Origin: Acanthochromis polyacanthus
Taxonomy: Eukaryota; Chordata; Actinopteri; Pomacentridae
DNA: 64,000 nt
Direction: 5' to 3'
NCBI RefSeq assembly: GCF_021347895.1
Contig: NC_067130.1
Coordinates: forward strand, 24,015,817 to 24,079,816
Shown here in pieces: positions 40,621-50,973 of the stretch. The notes under the pieces are model-generated. The model ran no database searches. It was not told the origin of the DNA and worked only from the letters and a program-made list of their open reading frames with translations. Numbering within the stretch: position 1 is the stretch's first letter; each line of letters starts with the position of its first letter. The position numbers were made by a program, and so were the translations under genes.

Positions 40621-41923
40621 ATGTCAGAGCAAATGAGAATCATGAGGTCGAAGGAACTGCCCAAGGAGCTCAGAGACAGAATTGTGGCAAGGCACAGATC
40701 TGGCCAAGGTTACAAAAGAATTTCTGCAGCACTCAAGGTTCCTAAGAGCACAGTGGCCTCCATAATCCTCAAATGGAAGAAGTTTGGGACGACCACAACT
40801 CTTCCTAGACCTGGCCGTCCAGCCAAACTGAGAAATGGTGGGAGAAGACCCTTGGTGCGAGAGGTAAAGAAGAACCCAAAGATCACTGTGGCTGAGCTCC
40901 AGTGATGCAGTCGGGAGATAGAAGAAAGTTCCACAAAGTCAACTATCACTGCAGCCCTCCACCAGTCGGGGCTTTATGGCAAGAGTCTCCTCAGTGCAAG
41001 ACACATGAAATATATAGGGTTTGCCAAAAAACACACGAAGGACTCCCAGACTGTGAGAAATAAGATTCTCTGGTCTCATGAGACCAAGATTGAACTTTTT
41101 GGTGTTAATTCTAAGCGGTATGTGTGGAGAAAAGCAGGCACTGCTCATCACCTGCCCAATACAATCCCTACAGTGAAACATGGTGGTGGGAGCATCATGT
41201 TGTGGGGGTGTTTTTCAGCTGTAGGGACAGGACGACTGGTTGCAATTGAAGGAAGGATGAATGCGGCCAAGTACAGAGATATCCAGGAGGAAAACCTCTT
41301 CCAGAGTGCTCAGGACCTCAGACTGGGACGAAGGTTCACCTTTCAACAGGACAATGACACTAAGCACACAGCTAAAATAACAAAGGAGTGGCTTCAGAAC
41401 AACTCTGCGCCTGTTCTTGACTGGCCCAGCCAGAGCCCTGACTTAAACCCAATTGAGCATCTCTGGAGAGACCTCAAAATGGTAAAATGGTTGTATTTAT
41501 ATAGCGCTTTTATCCAAAGCGCTTTACATGATGATATGTCACATTTACCCATTCACACACACATTCACACACTGATGGCGGGAGCTGCCATGCAAGGTGC
41601 TAACCACAACCCATCAGGAGCAATTAGGGGTTCGGTGTCTTGCTCAGGGACACCTCGACATGAGCACAACGGGCCAAGGATCGAACCGGCAACCTTCCAG
41701 TTACAAGACGGCCACTCTACCCACTGAGCCATGCCGCCCCCCATGCCGCTACCTCAAAATGGCTGTCCACCAACGTCCACCATCCAACCTGACAGAACTG
41801 GAGAGGATCTGCAAGGAAGAATGGCAGAGGATCCCCAAATCCAGGTGTGAAAAACTTGTTGCGTCATTCCCAAGAAGACTCATGGCTGTACTAGCTGAAA
41901 AGGGTGCTTTTACTCAATACTGA
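40621..41923 (+). pseudogene. Tc1 transposase, broken by a stop, a deletion and a SINE
   Basis: The frame runs from MSEQMRIMRSKELPKELRD to ELQ, where a TGA stands at 40903-40905 in place of an Arg codon in the sister copy. A small deletion near 40983-41010 shifts the frame. The catalytic region then reads [10 protein letters not shown] (the first Asp is His here) and [12 protein letters not shown] (second Asp kept). A SINE interrupts after WRDLKM at 41483-41750, after which MAVHQRPPSNLTELERI through AEKGAFTQY completes the protein. Confidence 0.92.
41483..41750 (-). mobile_element. tRNA-derived SINE inside the transposase gene
   Basis: On the - strand it starts GGGGGGCGGCATGGCTCAGT with box A, and GGTTCGATCC is box B. 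The 3' end is GCGCTATATAAATACAACC-like. A perfect 12-bp target duplication, ACCTCAAAATGG, lies at 41471-41482 and 41751-41762. This is a third SINE type in the window. Confidence 0.93.
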
Positions 41924-42135
41924 GCACAGGGTCTGAATACTTACGACCATGTGATATTATAGTTTTTTAATAAATTTGCAAAAATTTCTACATTTCTGTT
42001 TTTTTCTGTCAAGATGGGGAGCTGAGTGTACATTAAGGAGAAATAAAATGAACTTTTTTGATTTTGGCAAACGGCTGCAATGACACAGACAGTGAAAAAA
42101 TTCAAGGGGTCTGAATACTTTACGTACCCACTGTA

Positions 42136-42540
42136 ACTACAAATGTCCACTACAGAGGACATTTTTTAAACACTTAAATACCATGCTAAAATATGGTTAA
42201 ATTAATTCAGACAGGGTTTTTATGTGTTGTTAAGAGACGTATATAAAATATGCCAACAGCATTTCAAGTCAAAATTTGCTCAATAAAAAGTTTCATGCAC
42301 TTATTTTTCCTCTTCCCATAAAATGTGCTTACACTGATGGAAGCCATTTTCCTTAATGAGAAAGAGAAAGGTACCATGGCCCCACCCCTTCACATTTGGG
42401 ATCATTGAAAAGCCCTAAATGTCCTCTGTAGATGGCAAATGGAATTAATTCAGTAGCATGCACTGGGTGGGAGATATTCAGATTTACAAAGGTCCTCCAC
42501 AGAGGACCAATTTGAACTACTGGTAGTCAGGAGGCTATTA
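42136..42540. repeat. Terminal fragment of the 28545-29675 piggyBac-like family
   Basis: It has ATGTCCACTACAGAGGACAT and GTCCTCCACAGAGGAC palindromic motifs and ends in TGGTAGTCAGGAGG, which also ends the relic near 29670. No coding sequence is present. Confidence 0.55.
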
Positions 42541-42718
42541 TTAGTTTTTTTTTTAAAATCACAGAGGTTAGCCCCCTCATAGAAGAGCTGTCTCTCCAAC
42601 ATTGTTAAAAATGAAGCAAATTCACAGTACTATGACAGATGTAGTACTTTATCTGTACTTTCTCTCTGTTGAAATTTCTTCTTGCCTATACATCAGGCAT
42701 AGCATTATGGCCACCTGC

Positions 42719-43258
42719 CTAGTATTGCGTTGGTTCCCCTTTTGCTGCCAAAACAGCCCTGACTTGTTGAGGCATGGATTTCACTAGACCCCTGACGGTG
42801 TGCTGTAGTATCTGGCACCAAGATGTTAGTAGCAGATTCTTTAAGTCCTGTAAGTTGCGAGGTGGGGCCTCCATAGATCTGACTTGTTTGTCCAGCACAT
42901 CCCACAAATGCTGGATTGGATTGAGATCTGGGGAATTTGGATGCCACGTCAACACCTCAAGCTTGTTGTTGTGCTTCTCAAACCATTCCTGAACCATTTT
43001 TACTTTGCTATCCTGCTGAAAGAGGCCACATCCATCAAGGAATACCATTTCCATGAATGGATGTACATGGTCTGCAACAATGCTTAGGTAGGTGGTACGT
43101 GTCAAAGTAACACCCACATCGTTGGCAGGAACCAAGGTTTCCCAACAGAACATTGTCCAAAACATCACACTGCCTCCACCGGCTTGCCTTCTTCCTATAA
43201 TAAATCCTGGTGCCATGTGTTCGCCAGGCAAGCGACGCACACACACCCGGCCATCCAC
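42719..43258 (-). pseudogene. Tc1-like transposase C-terminal half
   Basis: The frame includes [26 protein letters not shown] (the QQD box is kept, but several residues that normally follow are deleted) and SPDLNPIQHLWDVL, where the catalytic Glu after NPI is Gln. It ends AAKGEPTQY. The N-terminal half is spread upstream across later insertions. Confidence 0.85.
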
Positions 43259-43436
43259 GTGATGTAAAAGAAATCATGATTCATCAGACCAGGCCACCTT
43301 CTTCCATTGCTCTGTGGTGCTTCTAGCGGTGCACAGTGGTCAGCATGCTCACCTTGACTGGTTTGTGGCTATGTAGCTCTCCAAACTGTGATGCACTAAT
43401 ACCTTTCTATCAGAACCAGCATTACCATCTTCAGCA

Positions 43437-43772
43437 AGGTAACGTTGGTTTTCTACACCGACAAATCAGTAAAAAAAGATGTTTTACCTTGCTGACATGT
43501 TTCGACGGCATCTGCCGTCTTCCTCAGTGCGTCATCTGACGTGTGCTGACGTGTCCTTTTTATCAGGTGACAGATCTGTCATAATCTGTCAGACTGGCCA
43601 TGCCTCCCCCACCGTCCGGTGGTCTCTGGAGGATGGAATCCCAGGTATGCGAGAGGGTGCATGCCCCCTCGTCCCGATTCATGGAGTGTCTTTTTTTACT
43701 GATTTGTCGGTGTAGAATAAAAAACGTTACCTTACAATTATATACGACAAAATGAACATAATTCAAGTACCC
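43437..43772 (-). mobile_element. 336-bp insert with inverted repeats and a hammerhead-like motif
   Basis: A 9-bp duplication TCTTCAGCA lies at 43428-43436 and 43773-43781. Internal inverted repeats CTACACCGACAAATCAGT (43453-43470) and its inverse (about 43697-43716) approach both ends. On the - strand 43527-43490 reads CTGAGGA, a 6-bp stem GACGGC/GCCGTC, then GAAAC, in the order of a hammerhead ribozyme core. Penelope-like retroelements are known carriers of hammerheads, but this link is inference. Confidence 0.6.
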
Positions 43773-43999
43773 TCTTCAGCAGTTTGAGCAACAGTACCTC
43801 ATCTGATGGATTGGACCACATGGGCCAGCCTTTGTTCCCCACGTGCATCAGTGAGACTTCGCCGCCCATGACCCTGTCTCTGGTTCATCACTGGTCCTTC
43901 TTCAGACCACTTTTGATAGATACTGACCACTGCAGATCAGAAACACTCCACAAGAGCTGCAGTTTTGGAGATGCTCTGACCCAGTCAGCTACCCATCAC

Positions 44000-44164
44000 T
44001 GTTATGTTACACCTGTAACTCACTGTGGGTTCTATCTAAATAGAAACGACAGAGATCGGGTTGTTTTCAACTGTTTACTTTTCCAACTAGAACCGGACAT
44101 CCCGTCACTCAAATCCCCCCGTGTTACCCCAACAGATTCCTCACTAACGTTCCCGTACACAACA
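44000..44164 (-). repeat. 3' LTR of the Ty3 element
   Basis: 165 bp, TG..CA ends. It differs from the other LTR at A/G in GTTAC(A/G)CCTG and at G/T in TTCCC(G/T)TACAC. Confidence 0.97.
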
Positions 44165-44174
44165 CCTCCCCCTT
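44165..44174 (-). promoter_or_regulatory. Polypurine tract of the Ty3 element
   Basis: On the - strand AAGGGGGAGG immediately precedes the 3' LTR, where plus-strand DNA synthesis would be primed. Confidence 0.85.
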
Positions 44175-44401
44175 AAGTTGGATCTCACCTCCACCAACAC
44201 AGTATTTATATAACCTTTTATCCTTAAGTGAACACACTTACTCTGTAGGAACATAACTAATAAGATTCACTCTTATGTACTTAACTCTTAAATACATAAC
44301 CATGAACTGTATAACCCTGAGTGACATATTGCTTTCTTTTCCAACACAACATTAGAATACAATTCCATTTTTTTTTCCTTCACAGTAAACTCAACAATGT
44401 C

Positions 44402-47400
44402 TTATAAATCCAGGAGTCTGGGAGGACGTGAGACTCGGCCTGATGCTGTAACATATGTGTTGGATGCATCTATGTCTGCATGTGTGTATCTGTCTGCTGC
44501 TGTTTCGTTGTGTGCGGGTATGCCTATGTTGCCTGACTCTGGGGTGATCTCAGGCGTATCAGTGATGTCAGGTATCACTGACATCTGAGTGTTTTGAACT
44601 GGGCGGATGTGTGTGCGGTTACGCCTAAGTAAACCTTCCTCCGTGTCCACAATGTAGGATCTAGGTGTCGACGCTTCCTGCACAACAGTCCCATGTTTGT
44701 TTTCTTTAGGCAGCTAAACCTCTTGGCCTGACTGCAGTTGGGGCAGAACCCGAACTCTGTGGCGCAGGTTGTACCGGCGCTGCTGGTTCTCTTTTGCCCG
44801 CCTTTCCACCTTTTGGAACTGTTTGATGCTTGGCCACCGAGGACGAAGTGCAGCTGGGACTTGGGGAATGTCAGAGCGGATATTTCTCCCCATGAGGAGT
44901 TGTGCTGGAGAGTAGCCACTCTCCAGGGGTGTAGCACGGTAAGCCTGCAGCGCCCTCGCTTTGTCCCCTCCACCTTTCCACAGCCCTTTGACTGTGGCAA
45001 CAGCCCGCTCCGCTTCTCCATTGGCCTGTGGATATCTGGGGCTGCTGGTGACGTGAGCAAATCCATATGCTGTGGCGAAGGACTGGAACACTGAACCACT
45101 GTACTGTGGCCCATTGTCGGACATAACCGTTTCTGGTGTCCCATGGCGACTGAAAGCATCCTTAAGATCGGCCACTACAGTCTCGGCAGTAGCTACTCTG
45201 ATGTGTGCTACTTCTATGTAGTGTGAGAAGTAGTCCACTATAAGCAGGTAATTGCTATCTTCCCAAACGAACAAGTCCGTGCCAACACGTTGCCATGGTC
45301 TCTCCTGCACAGCTGTTGTCAGCAGCGGCTCTCTCTGCTCTGCACGATGCTGTGAACAGACGTTACAGTTCTCCACCATCTGCCTGATGTGGGTCGACAG
45401 TCCTGGCCACCAGACTGACTGGCGGGCCCTAGCACGGCATTTAACGACCCCTTGGTGCCCGCTGTGCAGCTGCTCTAAGATTTTCCTCCTCAGCTCACTT
45501 GGAATGACGATGCGTTGTCCTCGGAGGAGTAGCTGTCCATTTAAGGTGAGGCTGTCTTTTTCAGGCCAGAAGGGAGTCAGTTCGAGGGGCAGTGCGTGTC
45601 TCTCTGGCCACTCAGTCTCGCAGTACTGGATCAGTTGTGCACAGATTGGGTCAGCTTTCTGCTTTGCCGCTATTTCTTTCAGACGGTGTTCTGTGGCGGG
45701 GAAACTCTGAGTGACAGCGTCCAGGAACACTTTTACCTCAGCCTCGTTCTCCTTTTCCTCCGCCGAGAAGGTGTGTTGGATTGGGGCCCTGGATAAAGTG
45801 TCAGCTGTTATCAGGCTCTTCCCTGGCACATGTCCAATATCAAATGAAAATATCAGCAGCCTCAGCCTGAACCTCAGCACTCTCGGTGGGAGTTCATCCA
45901 GAGCCTTGGTGCTGAGTAACGGTACTAGGGGTTTGTGGTCTGTCTCCAACCTGAATCTCAGTCCCAGCAGGTAAGAGGACAGACGTTCACATGCCCACAT
46001 AGCTGCCAGAGCTTCCTTTTCGATCTGAGCGTAATGTCTTTCAGTCTCTGACATACCTCGTGAAATGAAGACGATCGGTTTCCATGCTCCATCTGGCTGC
46101 CGCTGGGTGAGGACGCCCCCCAAACCGAAGGATGAGGTGTCTGCTGACACGCACGTTTCCGCTGTCGGTGAGTAGGCAGCCAGCACCTGTGTAGAGCTGA
46201 GCTCAGACTTGAGCCTTCTAAAAGCCTCTTTCTGTGGTGCTTCCCAACACCACTCATTCTTCCCACACAGCAGATCTTTGATTGGGCGAGTGTACGATGC
46301 GAGGTGTGGCAGAAACTTGCTGAGATAGTTTGCCATTCCCATGAGTCTTTTCACTCCCTCAACATCAGTTGGTGCTGGCATCTCCTGTATAGCTTTGACC
46401 TTTTCAGGGTCTGGCGTCACGCCTTCCACTGAGATGCGGTGGCCCAGAAAAGTAATGCTGTTCTTGCTAAACTCACATTTCTCGCCATTCAACGTCAGTC
46501 CCTCCTCCTGGAGTTTCTTCAGAACCTGACAGAGCCTCTCATCATGCTGGGCCTTGCTGTCCCCATACACCAGTATGTCATCGGCGTGACACACTGTGCC
46601 TGCACAACCCTCCAGCATCTGCAACATGCGCCGCTGAAAGTGTTCGGGTGCAGAGGAAATCCCGAACGGCAAGCGGTTGAACGCGTACCGCCCGAACGGG
46701 GTGATGAAGGTCGTCAGCAGCTTACTTTCCTCTGCCAGTGGAATTTGCCAGAATCCGGAGGTGGCGTCCAGCTTTGTGAACACTTTCACCCCGGCCAGCA
46801 TCCCCAGGGTGTGGTCAACAGCTGGAAGGATGTGACGTTCCCTCTGAACCCACTTGTTTAGCGGTGTTAAGTCCACACACAGCCTTATCTTGCTTTTGGG
46901 TTTTGGCACTACGACCAACCCGGCACACCAGGGTGTGGGTTTTGTCACCCTGGAGATGACCCCCATGCTGACCATGCGATCCAGTTCAGTTTTTACCTTG
47001 TCACGAAGGGGGAGAGGCACTCGACGTGGAGAAGACAGAGCATGTGGGACAGCATCTGAATCCAAAGCGATAGTGTTGGGCTCCTTTAATTTCCCTAGCC
47101 CGTTGAACACCGAGGGAAACAGCGCCTTAAAGTCCTTCTGCTGTGCTTCCACCGCATAGACGCGCTGCACCAGATTGAGGGCCCTGATTGCTGGGAGGCC
47201 TAACAGAGGTCTGGACAGTTCATTAACAACATAAACCTCTTGTCTAGTTGTTTTGCCTTTTAATGTCAGACTCCCTTTAAAACACCCCTCAACCTCAAGT
47301 CTGTGGTGCCCTGGGCCATAAAGCACTTTCTTTGGCTGCTGCAGTGCCCCGTGGACTCGGCTGGAGTAAGTGCTGCTGGGAATCGCGGTGACTGCAGCCC

Positions 47401-47623
47401 CCGTATCCAGCTTGAATGCCGTCTCCTCCCCATTTAACTGCACTACGCCGACCCATTCATCCTCTCCACTGGATCTCACTTCTCCCAAAAAAGCAAAATC
47501 TTCCTCCTCTCTCATGTATCCCTGCGTGATGTCGTGCACCCCTTTTGCTGACCTGCATGTTTTAGCATAATGTCCCTTTTTGTGGCACTTTCGACATTCA
47601 GCATCCCGTGCCGGGCATTCTTT
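44402..47623 (-). CDS. pol: Ty3 pol polyprotein (PR, RT, RNase H, integrase)
   Basis: An open stretch of 941 codons runs from the Met at 47539 to a TAG at 44714. Counting from that Met, protease LDTGA is at 44-48, RT motif LDATSGFWQ at 258-266, and the RT catalytic box CHADD at 318-322 in place of YVDD/FIDD. RNase H has D468 and TDHKPL at 534-539. The integrase zinc site has H693, H696, C726 and C729, with integrase D756, D809 and E845, the last two 35 residues apart. Upstream of the Met the same frame holds a CCHC knuckle (CRKCHKKGHYAKTC). After the TAG the frame stays open to 44402 and ends in the PRSYIVDTEEGLLRRNR and RPPRLLDL segments usual for this C-terminus. So TAG is a nonsense change in an otherwise intact enzyme set. 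Confidence 0.95.
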
Positions 47624-48390
47624 TCATGGGTGTTTTTTCATATTCCCATACTTGCCACACCTTTCTGCCTGACTGTCTGTTTTGTCATACACAAATTTAC
47701 GTCCCTTCTGTTTCTTTGTTATGCCTTCTATCAGTCCTGCTGTCTGCTCGGCTCTCCTCAGCACCGGTTGTTGTTTCTTTACTGCTGCACTTTGTTTGAC
47801 TTGGGTTATTGCTTTTTCTAGGGTGAGATCTGCATCCAGCTGTAAACGTTCTGACAGCCTGGCATCTAGAATTCCCACCACTATTCTGTCCCTTATCAGC
47901 TCCTCCCTCAGAGCTCCGAACTGGCAGTGTTCAGCTAACGTGTGCACCGCAGTAATAAAAGACTCCACACTCTCACCCGGTTGCTGGTTCCGACGGTTGA
48001 AGCAGGCTCTTTCACATATCACATTGTGATATGTGAAAGAGCACACTTGCTCACTTTGTGAGCACACTTGCTCACGAAGTGCTTTCCGAACGCCTCCGTG
48101 ACGGCTTGATATGATTTCTTCTGCTCTTCCGTTAACGGCAGCACATTCAAAACGTCTTCAGCCTCCTCCCCCGCCGAATACATGAAAGCATTGACCTGAA
48201 AGTCCTGAGACTGTTTGTCCAGCCCTGATGCAATTCTGTAGCGATCATAACGCTTGAACCACCTCGGCCATTCGTTGGGTTTTGTGAAATCAAACTTCGT
48301 CGGCGGGAAGTATTGAGGTAGCGCCGCTTGGGCTAGCTGTGGCTGTGCTAACGGTGCCGCTAGCAGGACTTGTTGGTCTTCTAGACTCAT
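47624..48390 (-). pseudogene. gag: Ty3 gag, broken by a hairpin insertion and a stop
   Basis: The first part starts at 48390 (MSLEDQQVLLAAPLAQP) and includes a W-containing capsid-like region. Near 48006-48075 it meets a 17-bp-arm hairpin and a 16-bp direct repeat that shift the frame. The second part (to 47624) holds ACFNRRNQQPGESVESFI, a capsid major-homology-like region, and the basic nucleocapsid start. A TGA at 47624-47626, in frame with pol, lies within the first zinc knuckle region. The Met at 48067 is not a natural start. Confidence 0.9.
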
Positions 48391-48456
48391 TTTTTTTTTC
48401 TCTCGTCGTCCTTCATCGGTTCCGGTGTTTTATTTATCTTTCTCTTCTACCGGACA

Positions 48457-48474
48457 ACCACTGATCTGACACCA
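48457..48474 (-). promoter_or_regulatory. Primer binding site of the Ty3 element
   Basis: Directly after the 5' LTR the - strand reads TGGTGTCAGATCAGTGG. TGG complements the CCA end of a tRNA. I cannot name the tRNA with confidence. Confidence 0.85.
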
Positions 48475-48639
48475 TGTTATGTTACGCCTGTAACTCACTG
48501 TGGGTTCTATCTAAATAGAAACGACAGAGATCGGGTTGTTTTCAACTGTTTACTTTTCCAACTAGAACCGGACATCCCGTCACTCAAATCCCCCCGTGTT
48601 ACCCCAACAGATTCCTCACTAACGTTCCCTTACACAACA
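48475..48639 (-). repeat. 5' LTR of the Ty3 element
   Basis: 165 bp, two differences from the 3' LTR. Promoter and polyadenylation elements are expected in it but were not resolved. Confidence 0.97.
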
Positions 48640-48694
48640 ATCACAATTTGGCCCTTATCAACCTCACTCAAATCCTTATGCTTGCCCATTGTTT

Positions 48695-48850
48695 TCATGA
48701 CTACATGACTTTATTTTTTGTTTACTACAGATTTCCATATGTTCTCATTCATAGTTTTGATGCCTTCAGTGAGAATCTACAATGTTAACAGTCGTTAAAA
48801 GTAAAGAAAAACCATTGAATGAGAAGGTTGTCCAAATTTTTAACTGGTAG
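48695..48850 (-). mobile_element. Tc1 terminal fragment, same type as 77-1121
   Basis: CATTGAATGAGAAGGTTGTCC near 48815 and the adjoining TTTTTAACTGGTAGTGTA match the right terminal repeat of the relic at the window start. The preceding 120 bp also match its subterminal region. Only one end is present. Confidence 0.75.
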
Positions 48851-48945
48851 TGTATATCCAATCCACTAACAGGTGCCATGATGAAAAGATAATCCATATT
48901 ATTCACTTCATCTGTCAGTGGTCATAATGTTATGCTTGATTGGTG

Positions 48946-49918
48946 GATGTTAGATAGCTGGCTCATTACAACTGGTTAATGTCATAGTAGAATTTAAGGC
49001 ACTATTGTGCAATGTGATGCAAATGTCACAAGCTAAATATTGTTTGAATGTGTGTGGAGACTTTTAATCGCAAGGAATCCCATTGTTCATACTATTTGCT
49101 ATTTGCAATTTCCACAACTGCAAGACTGAGCCAAGTTTGCTGCAGTGTCACACGATGGGGTCATAGGGTATTAAGCCAAGTTTGGATGACATGCCCATTA
49201 AAATCGGTTCTAGCTTTATCAGTTAAGGGCTACTCATATTTATCGTAATTTTTTTCCGTCAAGGGGGCAGTTCAGCCAACGAAAGCCAAGGCGTTGTTGT
49301 CAGGTCAACTTTAACCTGACTTTGTGCATGTTCTTACTGCACATTTGGCTGTAACCCTGTTTGTAATAATTGAGTTAGGGAGGAATGTGTGAGGGATCCA
49401 AAATCAAACATACCAAATACAAAAAGTCCATTGGAATACACTTACACAGGTAGAAAAATATGCACCATAAAACGTGAGAACACATCCTGGGACACTTAAC
49501 AGGATAATTAAGACCAGACTCAACACTGCCTGTGGCTCCAAGTATCTTTTCACCCAAACAGACGATTTCCAGACATATGCTGGAAATCAAAGACATTTAA
49601 AATATCCATTTAAAACTCTTTGTCTTCTGGGAGACCAGAAAAAAAACAACACATTTCTGTTTTCTCCAACAAACAACTCTTGATTAGTTTGTGTTGTGAC
49701 AGAATGTCCTAAACATACAAATACACCAAAAACATACGGATTTTAGATTTTGGGGACTTAATACTCACGATATCAGGGATGTCTCCTTTCACACTGAAAC
49801 AAATGACTGTACGTCACTCACAGTTCAGAAGTCAGGGGGCTTTTTTGTTTCGGTTAACGTACTTTGTTGAAAGCTTTAAGTCTGTTTCATCTCTGAACAC
49901 ACCTTGCTTCACTGATAG
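48946..49918. other. Intronic sequence, nothing recognised
   Basis: About 1 kb with no coding or repeat feature that I can support. Confidence 0.5.
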
Positions 49919-50973
49919 CAGGGCTCCAGACTGTGACTAAATGGTCACATTTTGCGACCAAAATTTGAGCGAGTGAGAGTAAATTTTTCATCTACTTGCG
50001 CATGTGCAAACAGTAAATTTGCCGAATCTTTTTTTTAAAAATTACTATTGAGTATTTTTTGTTATTTTCAAACTTCTGCTCCACACTTCAGCTTGGTGGA
50101 CAGTAATGCGCAAATGAGCTGGTTTAACCAACATGAACTCCAAAAGAAGAAGAAAGGAGATGAACACCAAAGAAGAAGATGGCGGACCAATGTGTGTGAG
50201 AGCGGGGGGCGAATGACGGCGAAGCTCCTGATGTTTCACAAAGCCTTTCTTTACGTTCAGCCTTATTTTGAACACAAATTCACCTTCCTGTCCTTCCCTC
50301 CTTTCTTGTCCTCATTCCAGCTGCTTATAAGTTTAGACACATCCTTTGCTAGACAGCAACAGCGTGGAACCGTTTTCTTTTGTCTTTATGGGAATTTTCG
50401 GACTTTTCAGCAGCATCTTCGTCATGTCAAGAAACCTCTTCTTAGAGAAACATTTCTTGTGTGGCTGAATTGGTCACAAAATAAAAGCCTATAGCATTAA
50501 AAATACGCCTTCAAAATAAAAGCCTGAAGGGAACGGTTATTTTAACACTAGCAAAACAAAGGCTTGCCAAAATTGATGAACTGATCAACAGACCTTTATA
50601 AGAGTAATTTACACGTGATTCAGTATAAATACATAACGTGCACATGCATAACACATGCCTGTGCTCAGCACAAGGTCTTTTTTATTACAGACTACATCCA
50701 TTGCAAATGATACATCAACTGAGCAGCCTTGGTGGAGTACTGCTCTCTCTGAGTGCTTTTCTTGTTGTGCACTATAAAATGTGAATTGAAAACATAGTTT
50801 CTGCATTTATTGTGCAACTATTTATCAGTAATACAGTGAAAATCAGAGGAAATGTGAATATTTACGTTGCAAGTGGATTTTGGTCTGCACCCCTAAATTT
50901 TCTGCTTGTGCTCCTAAAATTTTAAGTTAGGGGCCACTGTGCTCCTAGGAAAAAAAGTTAGTCTGGAGCCCTG
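49919..50973. mobile_element. hAT-like non-autonomous element
   Basis: Ends CAGGGCTCCAGACT and AGTCTGGAGCCCTG form exact 14-bp inverted repeats of hAT type. The next 40 bp inward are also loosely inverted (TTGCGACCAAAATTT versus AAATTT..GTGCTCC). The 8 bp on each side do not match, so the target duplication is lost or an end is misjudged. No transposase was seen. Confidence 0.8.

Larger units (their letters stand above)
40247..42133 (+). mobile_element. Tc1 element (family A), second copy
   Basis: Ends CAGTGGGTATGGAAAGTATT and the inverse ..CGTACCCACTG each adjoin TA (40245-40246 and 42134-42135). It is the sister of 25067-28535 in opposite orientation. It carries a broken transposase and a nested SINE. 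Confidence 0.95.
44000..48639 (-). mobile_element. Ty3-type LTR retrotransposon, nearly intact
   Basis: Two 165-bp LTRs (44000-44164 and 48475-48639) that begin TGTT and end AACA bound a 4.64-kb element on the - strand. The 5-bp target duplication ATCAC is at 43995-43999 and 48640-48644. The LTRs differ at two positions only, implying a recent insertion. A tRNA-type primer site directly follows the 5' LTR and a purine tract precedes the 3' LTR. gag and pol lie in one frame. The order PR-RT-RNaseH-IN marks Ty3 (Gypsy) type, perhaps the Mag-like lineage. No envelope gene is present. Confidence 0.97.
42691..48945 (-). mobile_element. Tc1-like relic (family B) carrying three later insertions
   Basis: Ends CATCAGGCATAGCATTATGG and the inverse GTCATAATGTTATGCTTGAT are separated by about 6.25 kb. 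After subtracting a 336-bp insert (43437-43772), the Ty3 element (44000-48639 plus one 5-bp duplication) and a Tc1-type fragment (about 48695-48850), about 1.1 kb of host element remains. The transposase is on the - strand and split. The element at 2107-2892 is the same family. Confidence 0.85.

Noticed and set aside
44738..47821. Many + strand open frames within the Ty3 element
   Set aside because: They mirror the pol and gag frames and show no independent motifs.
48006..48075. CRISPR-like short palindromic repeats
   Set aside because: There is one hairpin and one duplicated 16-mer only, inside a retrotransposon gag gene, with no spacer array, and the window is eukaryotic.
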